This document shows positions 17,327 to 27,306 of a stretch of 53,082 bases of DNA, piece after piece. The notes beneath the pieces are model-generated. The model did no database searches, was not told where the DNA came from, and worked only from the letters and a program-made list of their open reading frames with translations. The stretch is from Spirochaetes bacterium ADurb.BinA120. Lineage in GTDB: Bacteria; Spirochaetota; UBA4802; UBA5368. The stretch covers positions 1-53,082 of the forward strand of contig MVZN01000017.1 of the NCBI GenBank assembly GCA_002069125.1, given 5' to 3'. Within the stretch, counting starts at the first letter, position 1, and each line of letters starts with the position of its first letter. The translations under genes and the position numbers were made by a program.

Positions 17327-18745
17327 ATGGACCAGGAAAACTTTTCCGCGCTACTGGAAGAGTCTTTGAAGGGAAATGACGGTTTCTCCGTAGGCGACGA
17401 GATAAACGGCAGGGTCGTTTACATAACGGCCGACAGCGTCTTTATAGATATGGCGGGAAAAAGCGAAGCTGTAATCGATATAAAGGAATTCCAGGACGAT
17501 AAAGGTTTTCCCGATATCTCTGTTGGAGACACCGTCCGCGCCTACGTTGTATCGGTACGCCGCGGAGAGATTTTACTTACAACCCGAATCGGAAAAGGCG
17601 CCGTATCATCGGAGGTCATCGAGACGGCCCATAGAAATGGCATCCCGGTCGAAGGCACCGTAGTTTCCACGACCAACGGCGGGTATCGAGTTTCCTTGTC
17701 CGGGATTGAATGCTTCTGTCCGTTTTCACAGATGGACCTCAAATCCCCATCCAATCCGGAGGACCTTGTCGGCAAATCCTTTGCCTTCAAGGTGTCCAGG
17801 GTGACCGAAAAGGGACGCAATATCGTCCTTTCGCGCCGCGCTCTTCTCGAGGAAACCCGCAGGCGAAGGGAAAACGAGCTCCGCGAATCCCTAAAAGTCG
17901 GCGATGTCGTTACCGGAAGGGTGTCGTCGCGCCAAAAATTCGGCCTCTTTGTGGATCTCGACGGAGTGGAGGCGCTGGTCCCCAGGGCGGAGGTTTCGTG
18001 GAGCAGATCCGAAGGCATGGACTCATACTCCATTGGCGACGAAATCCGCGCCCTCGTGCTGTCCGTGGACTGGGAGAACCGCCGGCACAGCCTCAGCATA
18101 CGCCAGGCGCAACCCCACCCCTGGGAGAATATAGGGCGTTACGCGGCGGACATGGAGATACAGGGCATCGTCGCAAATATTATAAAAAGCGGGGCGTTCG
18201 TCGAAATCGAAGCGGGCATCGAGGGCTTCCTCCCCGTTTCAAGAATGAGTTATACGAGACGCGTCAACAGGCCGGAAGAGGCCGTAAGGATCGGCGCCTC
18301 CGTCAACGTAAAGATCGTCGAAATAGACACCGAAGAGAGGAAGATATCGCTCGAGCTCCTCACCGGCGAAGCGGACCCATGGCAGGCGGATACATCCCAT
18401 CTGCTCGATTCCATTTTCAGCGCCACGGTGGAATCGGTCCGCTCCAACGGCGTTACGGCCAGGCTTTCCAACGGCATGCTCGGCTTCATCCCCCGAGAGG
18501 AATGCGCACAGCCGCGCGGCGCCGATCTCCAGAGCGCGTATCCCGCGGGGAAAGAGGTAAAGGCCATCATCAAATCGCTCGACAGGTCAAATAAAAGGCT
18601 GACCCTAAGCGAAACGGGCGCCGTCCGAAAGGAGGAGCGCCAGGAGTATGAGAAGTTCATGAAAAGCGCCGCCTCCCCGGAGGAGGGTTCCGTCTTCGGG
18701 CGCCTCTTCAAGCAGAAATACGAGGAAATCCAGAAAAAAGGATGA
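17327..18745 (+). CDS. Ribosomal protein S1-like protein with five S1 domains
   Basis: The 472-residue product consists of five consecutive S1 (OB-fold) RNA-binding domains, starting at about residues 20, 102, 188, 273 and 355. Examples are VGDVVTGRVSSRQKFGLFVD and AFVEIEAGIEGFLPVSRMSY. A charged tail follows the last domain. S1 helps load mRNA on the 30S subunit. Five domains is shorter than the six of proteobacterial S1, so it could be the main rpsA or a paralogue such as a spirochaetal S1 homologue. An ATG at 17312 would add 5 residues; I chose 17327 because GAGGA lies just before it, but both are possible. The next gene starts 18 bases downstream. Confidence 0.85.
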   Translation: MDQENFSALLEESLKGNDGFSVGDEINGRVVYITADSVFIDMAGKSEAVIDIKEFQDDKGFPDISVGDTVRAYVVSVRRGEILLTTRIGKGAVSSEVIETAHRNGIPVEGTVVSTTNGGYRVSLSGIECFCPFSQMDLKSPSNPEDLVGKSFAFKVSRVTEKGRNIVLSRRALLEETRRRRENELRESLKVGDVVTGRVSSRQKFGLFVDLDGVEALVPRAEVSWSRSEGMDSYSIGDEIRALVLSVDWENRRHSLSIRQAQPHPWENIGRYAADMEIQGIVANIIKSGAFVEIEAGIEGFLPVSRMSYTRRVNRPEEAVRIGASVNVKIVEIDTEERKISLELLTGEADPWQADTSHLLDSIFSATVESVRSNGVTARLSNGMLGFIPREECAQPRGADLQSAYPAGKEVKAIIKSLDRSNKRLTLSETGAVRKEERQEYEKFMKSAASPEEGSVFGRLFKQKYEEIQKKG

Positions 18746-18763
18746 ACGTCTCACTTATCTGGA

Positions 18764-19117
18764 ATGATAAAGCTGAAAAACGGTTTCGAAGTACCCTACA
18801 ACCGTGATATCGACGCGTTTCTGAACTCCCTTGCCCGCTCAATAATCCGCGAGTCGATCCACTCCCCATCTATTCCCAGGGACACCTCCGAGGAGCTCCA
18901 CAACGAGGCTGTTCTGAAAGAGATAATGGACAACTGCATATTCGTCACCCACCAGGTATTCGAGCTTTTCAAACGCGATGAAAACGCCGGCAGGCTTCTG
19001 GCCACCGGCTTTCTTTTCAATTTCGTTATACTCGTATTGCGGATGATGGATGAACCGCTCTATTCCGGATTTAATGACCCTTACGAGGGGCGCGGCGGGA
19101 CCGAAACGTCTCACTGA
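18764..19117 (+). CDS. Small protein of unknown function
   Basis: A 117-residue helical protein that I do not recognise. It opens MIKLKNGFEVPYNRDIDAFL, has a conserved-looking polar middle, and includes a moderately hydrophobic segment near residues 83-96 (ATGFLFNFVILVLRMMD) that is too short and interrupted for a confident membrane helix. It starts 18 bases after the S1-domain gene and is likely co-transcribed with it. Its last 7 bases overlap the convergent CheX-like gene. No strong ribosome-binding site is visible, so translation may be coupled to the upstream gene. Codon use resembles its neighbours. Confidence 0.65.
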   Translation: MIKLKNGFEVPYNRDIDAFLNSLARSIIRESIHSPSIPRDTSEELHNEAVLKEIMDNCIFVTHQVFELFKRDENAGRLLATGFLFNFVILVLRMMDEPLYSGFNDPYEGRGGTETSH

Positions 19118-19533
19118 ACGGCGCAATCACCGATCGAGATGCAGAACCTGCCCATGCGCGAAGAGAATACCTTCCGATTTACATGCGGGCCGTCCGCCAG
19201 GACGCTGGCCCTCTCCGGAGGATGGATGCTTGCGGCCTCATTGCTTGCCGTAAGCGCGCCGCCTGCGATTATATTGGCCATCTCTCCCACGAAATCATAG
19301 TCCACCTCGCCATTGCCCCCCGTTGCCCCCATGCGCTCCTTCAGCGAGTCGAGCATGCGCCGTTCCATGTGCAGGGACAGGACCCTGTCGCCATGATAGC
19401 TCATTCGCATGTCCACTCCGACCAGATCGCCCTGGAGGCTGCCCGGCTTTTTTCTTAAATAGAGTCTGCTGCCGAAGAAGAGCCGGAAGACTTTTCGCGC
19501 CGATCGCTCGATATCGTGGTCAAGTTTTTCCAT
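19111..19533 (-). CDS. CheX-like (CheC/CheX/FliY superfamily) protein
   Basis: A 140-residue protein resembling CheX, a dimeric phosphatase that dephosphorylates CheY-P in chemotaxis. The key helix reads DFVGEMANIIAGGAL (about residues 80-94), with the catalytic-type Glu and Asn spaced as in the ExxN signature. A preceding strand-rich part (DLVGVDMRMSYHGDRVLSLH) fits the fold. It stands alone, convergent with the small gene at 18764, with no che genes nearby. CheX-like proteins of this kind also act in other systems, so a chemotaxis role is likely but not shown. Confidence 0.65.
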   Translation of the reverse strand: MEKLDHDIERSARKVFRLFFGSRLYLRKKPGSLQGDLVGVDMRMSYHGDRVLSLHMERRMLDSLKERMGATGGNGEVDYDFVGEMANIIAGGALTASNEAASIHPPERASVLADGPHVNRKVFSSRMGRFCISIGDCAVQ

Positions 19534-19736
19534 TGATTATTCTCCGCCTCCCGATATATTTGCCCGTCGCGCCGGCATGGTCGATCCAGGCCAGGGCTTG
19601 TTTTCATTTGAGTTTAAATGGGCTTTTCCCCATCTTATGCTATAATCATCGGAAGCAATGCCGCTTCTCGATAATCTTTTTACCGCCTGCGGGAGCCGGC
19701 CATAATTTCTCCGGAAACTTTAAAAGGCTATTGGAT

Positions 19737-20453
19737 ATGCGAATGGAAAAGGCCGCACTTTTCGATATCGACGGCACCATACTCAAGTGCCATGGAGCGG
19801 GGCGGCTTTCTCTGGAACGGGCCTGCATGGAGGTCTTCGGCACGATCGGGCTCATGCCGGAAGTCAATTTTCAGGGGAAAACAGATCCCCTGATACTATA
19901 CGAATCCCTTACCAGTGTCGGATTCGAGCGCGCGGAAATAGACTCCCGCATCGATGAGCTCGAGGAGCGCTATACCGAATATCTTTCCGGAACGATCCAC
20001 GAGCACGAGGCGCTGCTCTTGCCGGGCATTGTCGACCTGCTCGAAAAACTCTCCGCGATTGACGGTCTTTTCATTGGACTCCTTACCGGCAATTTCGAAA
20101 GAGGAGCCCGGATTAAACTCTCCCGGTTCGGATTGAACAGGTACTTTACATTCGGTGTTTTCGGTGGCGACACGGCCGACCGAAACGAAATGCCGCCCAT
20201 AGCGCGCCGGAAGATTCGCGGTATATTCGGGGTGGACATCGCCTTCGAGGACATGATTGTAATAGGCGATACGGTCCACGACGTGGAGTGCGGCCGGCGG
20301 TCGGGCGCCAGGACCATGGCCGTGGGTACGGGCTGGGCCTCCCGCGAAGAGCTTTTGGAGCGCAATCCGGACCTTTATCTCGACGATCTGGGGGATACGG
20401 CTGTCGTTCTGGCGGCCCTGGCGGAGTTGCTCGGACTCGGGCCCATTATTTGA
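19737..20453 (+). CDS. HAD-superfamily phosphatase (phosphoglycolate phosphatase-like)
   Basis: The 238-residue product has HAD motif I FDIDGTIL (nucleophile Asp about residue 9), motif II near LLTGNFERGA, a Lys-containing motif III region, and motif IV VIGDTVHDVECGRRSGA. The cap is the alpha-helical C1 type. Substrates in this family include phosphoglycolate, beta-phosphoglucomutase substrates and nucleotides; the sequence does not decide. Two in-frame ATGs (19737 and 19743) are possible; I took the first. The frame is open far upstream, but that region is the intergenic space after the CheX-like gene. The 3' end overlaps convergent glmM by 8 bases. Confidence 0.85.
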   Translation: MRMEKAALFDIDGTILKCHGAGRLSLERACMEVFGTIGLMPEVNFQGKTDPLILYESLTSVGFERAEIDSRIDELEERYTEYLSGTIHEHEALLLPGIVDLLEKLSAIDGLFIGLLTGNFERGARIKLSRFGLNRYFTFGVFGGDTADRNEMPPIARRKIRGIFGVDIAFEDMIVIGDTVHDVECGRRSGARTMAVGTGWASREELLERNPDLYLDDLGDTAVVLAALAELLGLGPII

Positions 20454-21804
20454 ACATGCGGGCAAAATACCTGTAGATGTCTTCCGCCTGCGTTCCGTCC
20501 CTGCCTTCGGCGATTACGCGGAAGATGGGTTCGGTATTCGATGACCGCAGGTGGACCCATCCTCCCGCAAACGGGCCCTGGCGTACGAAATCGATTCTCA
20601 GGCCGTCAATATCGCTGATTCGCTCGCCGCGAAACTCCGATGATACCGCCGCCAGTGCCGCGCTGGTGTCGGCCCCGGGGGGCAGCGGCACCTTGCCCTT
20701 TTTCATGACGTAACGGGGCAGAGCCCCTGCCAGTTCCGAAACGGGCCTTCTTCGTTCGGCCATCATTTCCAAAACATAGACAATTCCCGCAAGGCTGTCG
20801 CGCCCGAGATGCACCTCCGGGGCAATCACCCCACCATTCCCCTCTCCGCCGATCCTGGCCCCCAGCTTTCGCATTCGCTCAACCACATTGATCTCGCCTA
20901 CACGGGTGCGCGTAAACGGGGACTCGTGACGTTTGGCGACCTCCTCTATCGCCCGAGTAGTGGAAAGGTTTACGACAACCCTTCCCGGGCGTTTGGAAAG
21001 CAGATGCTCGGCAATCAGGGTCAGTGTGTACTCCTCGCCGATCGGAATGCCCTTTTCATCGACTATCGCGAGCCTGTCCGCGTCGGGGTCCTGCGCAAAA
21101 CCTATATCGGCGCCGGAAGAGCGCACCGCCTCGCAGAGGTCCGTAAGGTTTTCCGCCAAAGGCTCGGCGCCGCGCGGGAAAGAGCCGGTAATCTCGCAAT
21201 GAACCGGTACGATCTCGCAGCCAAGCCTTTCGAGCAGTCGGCGCGTGATTATGGAGCCTGCGCCGTTGACCGAATCGAGCGCCACCCGAAAGCGATTCCG
21301 TGAGATCCCGCCGGCGTCGACTACCGCAAGCACGCGCTCTATGTGAATATCGGCGGCGTCGGCGCGTCGCGAAATTGCGCCGAAGGCGTTCCACCTCTTA
21401 GGAGGATGCTCTTTTTCCATCAGATCGAAAAATTTTTCGATTTCTCTTTGGTCCAGAAAGGTGCCTTTCTTTCCGATGAGCTTGAAGGCGTTCCATTCGA
21501 TCGGGTTGTGGGAGGCGGAGATAACCATTCCTCCTCCGGCGGCGGTCTCTTCCACCATGATCTGCACGGTCGGAGTGGGGACTATTCCCACGTCCAGTAC
21601 ATCGCAGCCGTGCATTGCGAGCGCGGAACAGGCCATTTCGGAGATGGCGGCGCCGGTCGGTCTGCTGTCGCGCCCAACGACCACGGGTTTCCCCCGGCAC
21701 TGGCATGCGAAGGCGGACGCGACTTTAAGAACGAGCTCCGGCGTAAGGCCGTCCCCAACCACTCCTCGTATTCCCGAGACACTCTTCATAAGAGTTCCGG
21801 CCAT
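20446..21804 (-). CDS. glmM: Phosphoglucosamine mutase / phosphohexomutase
   Basis: The 452-residue alpha-D-phosphohexomutase interconverts glucosamine-6-P and glucosamine-1-P for cell-wall precursors. All four signatures are visible: phosphoserine loop ISASHNPIEWNAFK, metal loop DPDADRLAIVD, sugar loop GGEGNGGVI, and phosphate loop RSSNTEP. The GEGNGG loop resembles archaeal-type GlmM/phosphoglucomutases rather than the GEQSGH of proteobacterial GlmM, so phosphomannomutase or phosphoglucomutase activity is also possible. The start is the ATG at 21804, with GGAGGGG 6 bases upstream inside the end of secA; the two genes are separated by 2 bases and form one transcript. The 3' end overlaps the convergent HAD gene. 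Confidence 0.88.
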   Translation of the reverse strand: MAGTLMKSVSGIRGVVGDGLTPELVLKVASAFACQCRGKPVVVGRDSRPTGAAISEMACSALAMHGCDVLDVGIVPTPTVQIMVEETAAGGGMVISASHNPIEWNAFKLIGKKGTFLDQREIEKFFDLMEKEHPPKRWNAFGAISRRADAADIHIERVLAVVDAGGISRNRFRVALDSVNGAGSIITRRLLERLGCEIVPVHCEITGSFPRGAEPLAENLTDLCEAVRSSGADIGFAQDPDADRLAIVDEKGIPIGEEYTLTLIAEHLLSKRPGRVVVNLSTTRAIEEVAKRHESPFTRTRVGEINVVERMRKLGARIGGEGNGGVIAPEVHLGRDSLAGIVYVLEMMAERRRPVSELAGALPRYVMKKGKVPLPPGADTSAALAAVSSEFRGERISDIDGLRIDFVRQGPFAGGWVHLRSSNTEPIFRVIAEGRDGTQAEDIYRYFARMFK

Positions 21805-21806
21805 GA

Positions 21807-24542
21807 TCAACCCCTCCGGCTCCTGCGGGTCTTCTTGCGTTTGACGCCGCCCGAAACAGGAGCCGAGTCGGACTCCCCGCCATGTCGCACCTGGACGGGT
21901 TGCGGTGAATGTAGAATTCCGCCTTCCTCAAACTGGCCTATCTCCGGGCGCATTTCCTGCCCCAGCCTCTTATACTCGACCTCCTCTTCGACACTCTCCC
22001 TTATCTGAACCTTCATGAGGAATTCCACTATATCCTGGCGCATCCTCTCGAGCATCATATTGAATGCGTCGAAGGCGCGAAGCTTGTATTCGACGAGCGG
22101 ATTCCGCTCGCTGTAGCCCACCGCCCAGATACCGTCCCTCAGCTCGTCCATGGACAGCAGATGCTCCCGCCATTTCGTATCTATAACCTGCAGGGAGATC
22201 ATTCTTTCCACCGCGCGCATCGGCTCGGAGCCGACCTCCCTCTCCTTCTTCTCATATTCCAGTAGAGTTCTGTTCCGAACCGCATCGACAAAATCCCTGT
22301 AGGACAGTTTGTGCGGATCGGCGGCATCGTCGTCCAGATCGACAAGAAATGTGCTTCGCAGCCACGACCTCAGGCCGTCGATGTCCCAGTCCTCGGGGTG
22401 TTTTTTCCCTTCGGAGTATATCTCCACTCCGATCTCGCAGGCGCTTCGGATATAATTGCGTATGTTTTCGGAAATGTCCTCGCCCTCCAGAAGGTCGGAG
22501 CGTTCGCGATATATAAACTCCCTCTGGGAGTTCATCACGTCGTCGTATTCCAGAAGATGTTTGCGTATCTCGAAGTTGCGCCCCTCCACACGCTTCTGGG
22601 CGTTCGCTATGGCCCTGGAGACCATATTGCTCTCTATCTCCTGGCCCTCCTCCATGCCAAGCCTCTGCATGACCGAGGAGATCCTCTCCGAACCGAAAAT
22701 GCGCATGAGGTCGTCCTCCAGGGACAGGTAGAACCGGGAAGATCCCGGGTCTCCCTGCCTTCCCGATCGTCCTCGAAGCTGGTTGTCGATCCGCCTGGAC
22801 TCGTGGCGTTCTGTCCCCAGGATGTGCAGACCTCCGGCCTCCACCACCCTGTTATGGTTATCCGTCCATTCCCTCGCCAGGCGGAGAACGTTCTCGGCCC
22901 TGCTTTTATCCTGTCCCATCATGCCCGCGGCGAGCGCCCGGGAGTCTTCCATCCTGCCGGCAAGGATAGCGAGCTTGAATTCGCTCCACGCCTCCGCGCC
23001 ATGCACGGGAACATGGGCCTCCATGTCGTCTATATATCCGCGCCTGCCGCCCAGCACTATGTCGGTACCGCGACCAGCCATGTTGGTGGCTATTGTAACC
23101 GCGGCGGGACGGCCGGCCTCGGCCACGATCTGGGCCTCCCTTTCGTGGTATTTTGCGTTGAGGACGTTATGCGGAATGCCCCGCTGCCTTAGCATATTGG
23201 ACAGCTTTTCCGATTTTTCGATGGAGATGGTCCCCACGAGCACCGGCTGGGAGCGCGACCGTAGCTCTTCTATCTCGGAGACTATCGCGTTAAACTTCTC
23301 CCGCTCCGTGCGGTATACCCGGTCGGGGTAATCCCTTCGTATCATCTCTTCGTTCGTGGGAACGACCACCACGTCGAGCCCGTATATCTTCTTGAATTCC
23401 ACCGCTTCGGTGTCCGCCGTACCGGTCATGCCGGCCAGCTTGTTGTACATCCTGAAAAAGTTCTGAAAGGTGACCGTGGCCAGGGTCTGGCTTTCGCGCG
23501 CGATGGTTACGTTCTCCTTGGCCTCCAGCGCCTGATGCAGGCCGTCGGAATAGCGCCTGCCCGGCATGAGGCGTCCCGTAAATTCGTCCACTATGACGAC
23601 CTGGCCCTCCTTCACTATATAGTCCACGTCGCGCTGAAAAAGGGTGTGGGCCTTGAGGGCCTGGCTTACATGGTGGACCAGCTCGATATTCTGATTATCG
23701 TAGAGGTTGTCGAGCTTGAGCAGGCGCTCGACGTGCTTGACCCCCTGTTCGGTGAGGAGGGCGTTTCGGTCCTTTTCGTTTACCTCGTAGTCTTCGCCCT
23801 CGATAAGACTTGGTATGATCTTATTGACCAGGTAGTACTTTTTGGTCGACTCGTCCGTGGAGCCGGAGATGATGAGCGGCGTCCTCGCCTCATCTATCAG
23901 AATGGAGTCGACCTCGTCCACGATGCAGAAATTGAGCATTCGCTGCACCTTGAGGCTCCTGTGCTCCACCATGTTGTCGCGGAGGTAGTCGAAGCCGAAT
24001 TCATTGTTGGTCCCGTAGGTGATGTCGCAGCCATAGGCCCTCTGGCGCTCTCCGTGGTCCATGTCGTGCTGGATGATTCCGACCGTAAGCCCAAGGAAGC
24101 GATAGATAGGCCCCATCCACTCGGCGTCGCGGCGGGCCAGGTAATCGTTTACCGTCACCACATGAGAGCCGCGCCCGTCCAGGGCGTTGAGGTAAACCGG
24201 CAGCGTCGCCACCAGGGTTTTCCCCTCCCCCGTCTTCATCTCCGATATCTTGCCCTGATGGAGCACAACCCCACCCATCATCTGGACATCGAAGTGACGC
24301 ATGCCAAGCGTGCGGACCGACGCCTCACGCACAAGCGCAAAGGCCTCGGGCAGAATGTCGTCGAGGGATTCGCCTTTCTCCAACCTGCCCCGAAACTCGG
24401 TTGTTTTGGCCCGCATCTGATCATCGGAGAGGGCTTTAATGGCCGGTTCCAGGTCGTTTATCCGGGCGATCAGCGGCCGTAGCCTCTTAATATCCCGCTC
24501 GTGTTTGGTTCCGAAGAATATGCTTAGGATCTTGTCAACCAT
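21807..24542 (-). CDS. secA: Preprotein translocase ATPase SecA
   Basis: The 911-residue motor drives post-translational export through SecYEG at the inner membrane. Walker A MKTGEGKT (about residues 102-109), the Q-motif region [33 protein letters not shown] (about 206-224), the protein-crosslinking domain, [13 protein letters not shown] and [20 protein letters not shown] are all intact, followed by the helical scaffold and wing domains. The C-terminal tail ends in Lys/Arg residues and lacks the CxC...CC/CH zinc motif that binds SecB in many bacteria. It is the first gene of secA-glmM and lies 220 bases after proB. I see nothing definite in the 24543-24762 gap. Confidence 0.97.
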   Translation of the reverse strand: MVDKILSIFFGTKHERDIKRLRPLIARINDLEPAIKALSDDQMRAKTTEFRGRLEKGESLDDILPEAFALVREASVRTLGMRHFDVQMMGGVVLHQGKISEMKTGEGKTLVATLPVYLNALDGRGSHVVTVNDYLARRDAEWMGPIYRFLGLTVGIIQHDMDHGERQRAYGCDITYGTNNEFGFDYLRDNMVEHRSLKVQRMLNFCIVDEVDSILIDEARTPLIISGSTDESTKKYYLVNKIIPSLIEGEDYEVNEKDRNALLTEQGVKHVERLLKLDNLYDNQNIELVHHVSQALKAHTLFQRDVDYIVKEGQVVIVDEFTGRLMPGRRYSDGLHQALEAKENVTIARESQTLATVTFQNFFRMYNKLAGMTGTADTEAVEFKKIYGLDVVVVPTNEEMIRRDYPDRVYRTEREKFNAIVSEIEELRSRSQPVLVGTISIEKSEKLSNMLRQRGIPHNVLNAKYHEREAQIVAEAGRPAAVTIATNMAGRGTDIVLGGRRGYIDDMEAHVPVHGAEAWSEFKLAILAGRMEDSRALAAGMMGQDKSRAENVLRLAREWTDNHNRVVEAGGLHILGTERHESRRIDNQLRGRSGRQGDPGSSRFYLSLEDDLMRIFGSERISSVMQRLGMEEGQEIESNMVSRAIANAQKRVEGRNFEIRKHLLEYDDVMNSQREFIYRERSDLLEGEDISENIRNYIRSACEIGVEIYSEGKKHPEDWDIDGLRSWLRSTFLVDLDDDAADPHKLSYRDFVDAVRNRTLLEYEKKEREVGSEPMRAVERMISLQVIDTKWREHLLSMDELRDGIWAVGYSERNPLVEYKLRAFDAFNMMLERMRQDIVEFLMKVQIRESVEEEVEYKRLGQEMRPEIGQFEEGGILHSPQPVQVRHGGESDSAPVSGGVKRKKTRRSRRG

Positions 24543-24762
24543 TGAAAACTCCTAAAAAAATCTGATGCGCGACGCTCGGCCGCCGTGTCGCTTCATTTAA
24601 AGGCATACCGTCCATCCGTGACAGGTTTCCAATAGCGGAACATGGGGATGACGCCCGAATGCAGAATAAACTCGAAATGGCGGTACTTGCGATTTGAACG
24701 CCGCCTTTGGGGATTGTTACAGGGCGAATAACAGCAGCCCATGATTATTTCAACCATAATCC

Positions 24763-25881
24763 CTACATTTGCTCGTATATTATCATGTCATCGCGGTTGA
24801 TCACTTCCTCGTAGTATGTTCCTCCAAGGATTTCCCGGATTTCGCGCGTTTTTTTCCCGCGTATCAGCTCCATCTCCGCCGCGCTGTAATTTATGATGCC
24901 CTTCGCGATAATCTCTCCGGCCGGGTCGAGTACATCGACCGCGTCGCCCGGATTAAACCTTCCGCCCACCTCCACAACCCCTGTGGCAAGAAGCGATTTC
25001 TTGCTTTCGACCAGGGCCGCTACGGCTCCCCTGTCTATGGAGATCGAACCCATGGATTTGACATTGAAGGCAATCCAGCGCTTCCGGCTTTGCATGTGGT
25101 TTTTCCCGCCGAGAAAGAGCGTGCCCACAACCTCACCGCTTACGAGGGACTGAAGCACGCCCGGTCTGCGCCCGTTAGCGATTAGCATCAGTTCGCCCGA
25201 TTTCATGATTATCTCCGCCGCCCGGAGTTTCGTGGACATTCCGCCGGTGCCGTGCGCGCTCCCCGCGCCGCCAGCGCGCCTGCGCACCTCATCGTCTATA
25301 ACGCGTATCTCATCCAGCGGCTTATCGTCGCCAAGCTCATGGTAAAAGCCCTCCACGTCGGAAAGGATTACCAGCAGTCCGGCCTCTACTATATTGGCCA
25401 CATGGGCGGAGAGGGTATCGTTGTCCCCAAAGCGTATCTCCTTGACCGCGACCGAATCGTTCTCGTTTACGACCGGCACCACCCCCATTTCGATCAACGC
25501 ATTGAAGGTATGCCGGGCGTTTAGAAAACGCCGGCGATGTTTGACGTCATCCTCCGTTAAAAGAATCTGTCCGATCTCTCGGCCATGCTTGCGGAAGCAC
25601 TTCCTGTATTCGTCCATCAGGATGCTCTGTCCCACCGCGGCCATCGCCTGCTTTTCGGGGATGCTTAAGCGTTCCCGCTTTTTCCCAAGCGCTCCCGCGC
25701 CGGCGCTGATCGCGCCGGAGGTCACCACCACCACCTGGTATTTTCTTTCCATGAGCGCCACGAGGTCCACAACGAGGCGTTCGATACAGCGCCGGGAAAT
25801 CTTGCCGTCCTCGGTGATGAGGGATGTGCCTATCTTGACAACGATCCTCTTCAGGCCCTTAAGCAGTCCCTTCCTCGGCAT
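24763..25881 (-). CDS. proB: Glutamate 5-kinase with PUA domain
   Basis: Catalyses the first step of proline synthesis, ATP-dependent phosphorylation of glutamate. The 372-residue protein has the amino-acid kinase domain (KRIVVKIGTSLITEDG, VVTSGAISAGAGALG, PVVNENDSVAV, FGDNDTLSAHVA) over residues 1-260 and a C-terminal PUA domain (about 275-365), the standard two-domain form subject to proline feedback. It starts 3 bases after obg ends, so it closes the rplU-prp-rpmA-obg-proB transcript. proA is not adjacent and is not in the window. Confidence 0.95.
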   Translation of the reverse strand: MPRKGLLKGLKRIVVKIGTSLITEDGKISRRCIERLVVDLVALMERKYQVVVVTSGAISAGAGALGKKRERLSIPEKQAMAAVGQSILMDEYRKCFRKHGREIGQILLTEDDVKHRRRFLNARHTFNALIEMGVVPVVNENDSVAVKEIRFGDNDTLSAHVANIVEAGLLVILSDVEGFYHELGDDKPLDEIRVIDDEVRRRAGGAGSAHGTGGMSTKLRAAEIIMKSGELMLIANGRRPGVLQSLVSGEVVGTLFLGGKNHMQSRKRWIAFNVKSMGSISIDRGAVAALVESKKSLLATGVVEVGGRFNPGDAVDVLDPAGEIIAKGIINYSAAEMELIRGKKTREIREILGGTYYEEVINRDDMIIYEQM

Positions 25882-25884
25882 ACA

Positions 25885-26865
25885 TCACCCCATGAGCTCT
25901 TCTATAAGTTCGACAACCCTGTCCAGATTCAGTCCGGTAAGCGACGATATCGGCATCAGCCTTTCGCCCGGGAGAAGCGATCCGACCCTAACCTCGACCC
26001 CCTCCCCGCCCAGATCCGCTTTGCTGAGAAGCACCGCCGAGGGCCTTAGTGTCAATGCCGGGTTGTAGGTCTCCAGCTCCGAGCGAAGCAATCGGAGCGC
26101 ATACGCGGGATCATCGTCGTTTATATCGACAAGGAAGAGGATGGCCCTCACCCGTTCGATGTGGCGCAGAAATGAAAGCCCAAGTCCCAGTCCCCGGTGC
26201 GCCCCCTCGATAATTCCCGGAATATCGGCTATCCGTATGCTGCTTCCATCGGCGCGCTGAATGACTCCGAGGTTTGGAATGAGCGTCGTAAACGGGTAAT
26301 CGGCGATCTTCGGTTTTGCGTTGGTCAGCCTGGAAAGCAGGGTGGATTTTCCCGCGTTGGGAAGCCCAACAAGGCCCACATCCGCGATGAGCTTCAGATT
26401 TAGGCACAGCGCTCTCTCCTCGCCCGGCATTCCGGGCTGGGCGTACCTGGGCGTCTGGTTCGTGGACGACTTGAAGAACGCGTTTCCCTTCCCGCCCATC
26501 CCGCCCAGGGCGACAGCCACCGGCTCGCCTTCCTCGGTGAGATCGAAGAGGACCTCCGATGTTTCCTCATCGATGATCTCGGTACCCGGCGGAACGCGGA
26601 GAACGAGATCGGCGCCGGTTCTGCCGTTTCGATTTGCTCCCATCCCCTGTCGGCCGTTCTCCGCTTTATACACCCTGTCCCGGAAAAAATGTGAAAGGTT
26701 ATGGTATGAATTGCGGGCCTCAATATATACATCGCCGCCCTTGCCGCCGTCCCCTCCGTCCGGACCGCCCTTGGGCAGGTATTTTTCGCGAAAAAAGGAC
26801 ACCGCTCCGGCGCCGCCTTTGCCCGCCCGAACGATGATGCGTATTGAATCCGTGAATCTGGCCAC
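25885..26865 (-). CDS. obg: Obg GTPase (CgtA)
   Basis: A ribosome-associated GTPase needed for 50S maturation and stress signalling. The 326-residue product has the glycine-rich Obg fold (about residues 1-155: GGPDGGDGGKGG, GGMGGKGNAFF) and the G domain (GLPNAGKST, TTLIPNLG, DIPGIIEGA, SKAD). The optional C-terminal OCT domain is absent. The start is the GTG at 26865, giving MARFTDSIRI as in family members; the longer open frame reaches into the intergenic region. It sits downstream of rpmA with a long hairpin in the 136-base gap and 3 bases upstream of proB. Confidence 0.95.
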   Translation of the reverse strand: MARFTDSIRIIVRAGKGGAGAVSFFREKYLPKGGPDGGDGGKGGDVYIEARNSYHNLSHFFRDRVYKAENGRQGMGANRNGRTGADLVLRVPPGTEIIDEETSEVLFDLTEEGEPVAVALGGMGGKGNAFFKSSTNQTPRYAQPGMPGEERALCLNLKLIADVGLVGLPNAGKSTLLSRLTNAKPKIADYPFTTLIPNLGVIQRADGSSIRIADIPGIIEGAHRGLGLGLSFLRHIERVRAILFLVDINDDDPAYALRLLRSELETYNPALTLRPSAVLLSKADLGGEGVEVRVGSLLPGERLMPISSLTGLNLDRVVELIEELMG

Positions 26866-26891
26866 TTTCCTTAAATGTCTATAAATGATAA

Positions 26892-26939
26892 ATCGCGTGC
26901 CGACGGGACGCCGATTGATGCGCCCCCACGACACGCGAT
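26892..26939 (-). promoter_or_regulatory. Long imperfect hairpin between rpmA and obg
   Basis: Arms ATCGCGTG and CACGCGAT (8 bp, perfect) extend inward, past two mismatches, into a GGGCGC/GCGTCC-rich stem, for roughly 18 pairs around an 8-base loop. It ends 26 bases before the obg GTG. There is no T-run, so it is not an ordinary terminator. It may limit read-through, stabilise the upstream ribosomal-protein mRNA or hold down obg translation. Confidence 0.5.
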
Positions 26940-27001
26940 CTCACACTTTATCGAGCCCTGACGGTCGAATGCCCGGCGCCGCGTCCGCGCCTTGGGATTT
27001 A

Positions 27002-27259
27002 TCAGGACACGGGATAAACGGAAACCCTTTTCCTGGTCTTGTTGACGAATTCAAATTTAATCACACCGTCAACGGTCGCAAAAAGGGTATCGTCCCCGCC
27101 CCTGCCGACATTGAGGCCCGGGTGTATTCTGGTACCGCGCTGACGCACGATTATGGTTCCGCTCTTTACAGCCTGGCCGCCGAACCTCTTGACGCCCAGA
27201 CGTTTTGATTTTGAATCGCGTCCGTTGCGGGTTGAACCGCCGCCTTTTTTATGAGCCAT
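27002..27259 (-). CDS. rpmA: 50S ribosomal protein L27
   Basis: The 85-residue L27 lies near the peptidyl-transferase centre of the 50S subunit. It opens [16 protein letters not shown], the mature-type N terminus seen in bacteria without processing. The family core [20 protein letters not shown] is intact. In-frame sequence before the ATG reaches a TAA after seven codons with no alternative start, so no cleavable N-terminal extension can be encoded. AGAGG lies just before the start. It follows prp by 47 bases, which contain a GC palindrome at 27291-27304. Confidence 0.97.
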   Translation of the reverse strand: MAHKKGGGSTRNGRDSKSKRLGVKRFGGQAVKSGTIIVRQRGTRIHPGLNVGRGGDDTLFATVDGVIKFEFVNKTRKRVSVYPVS

Positions 27260-27306
27260 TACGCACCTCTTTAACCGTTATATCGATCCACCGCCCCGGG
27301 GCGGCT

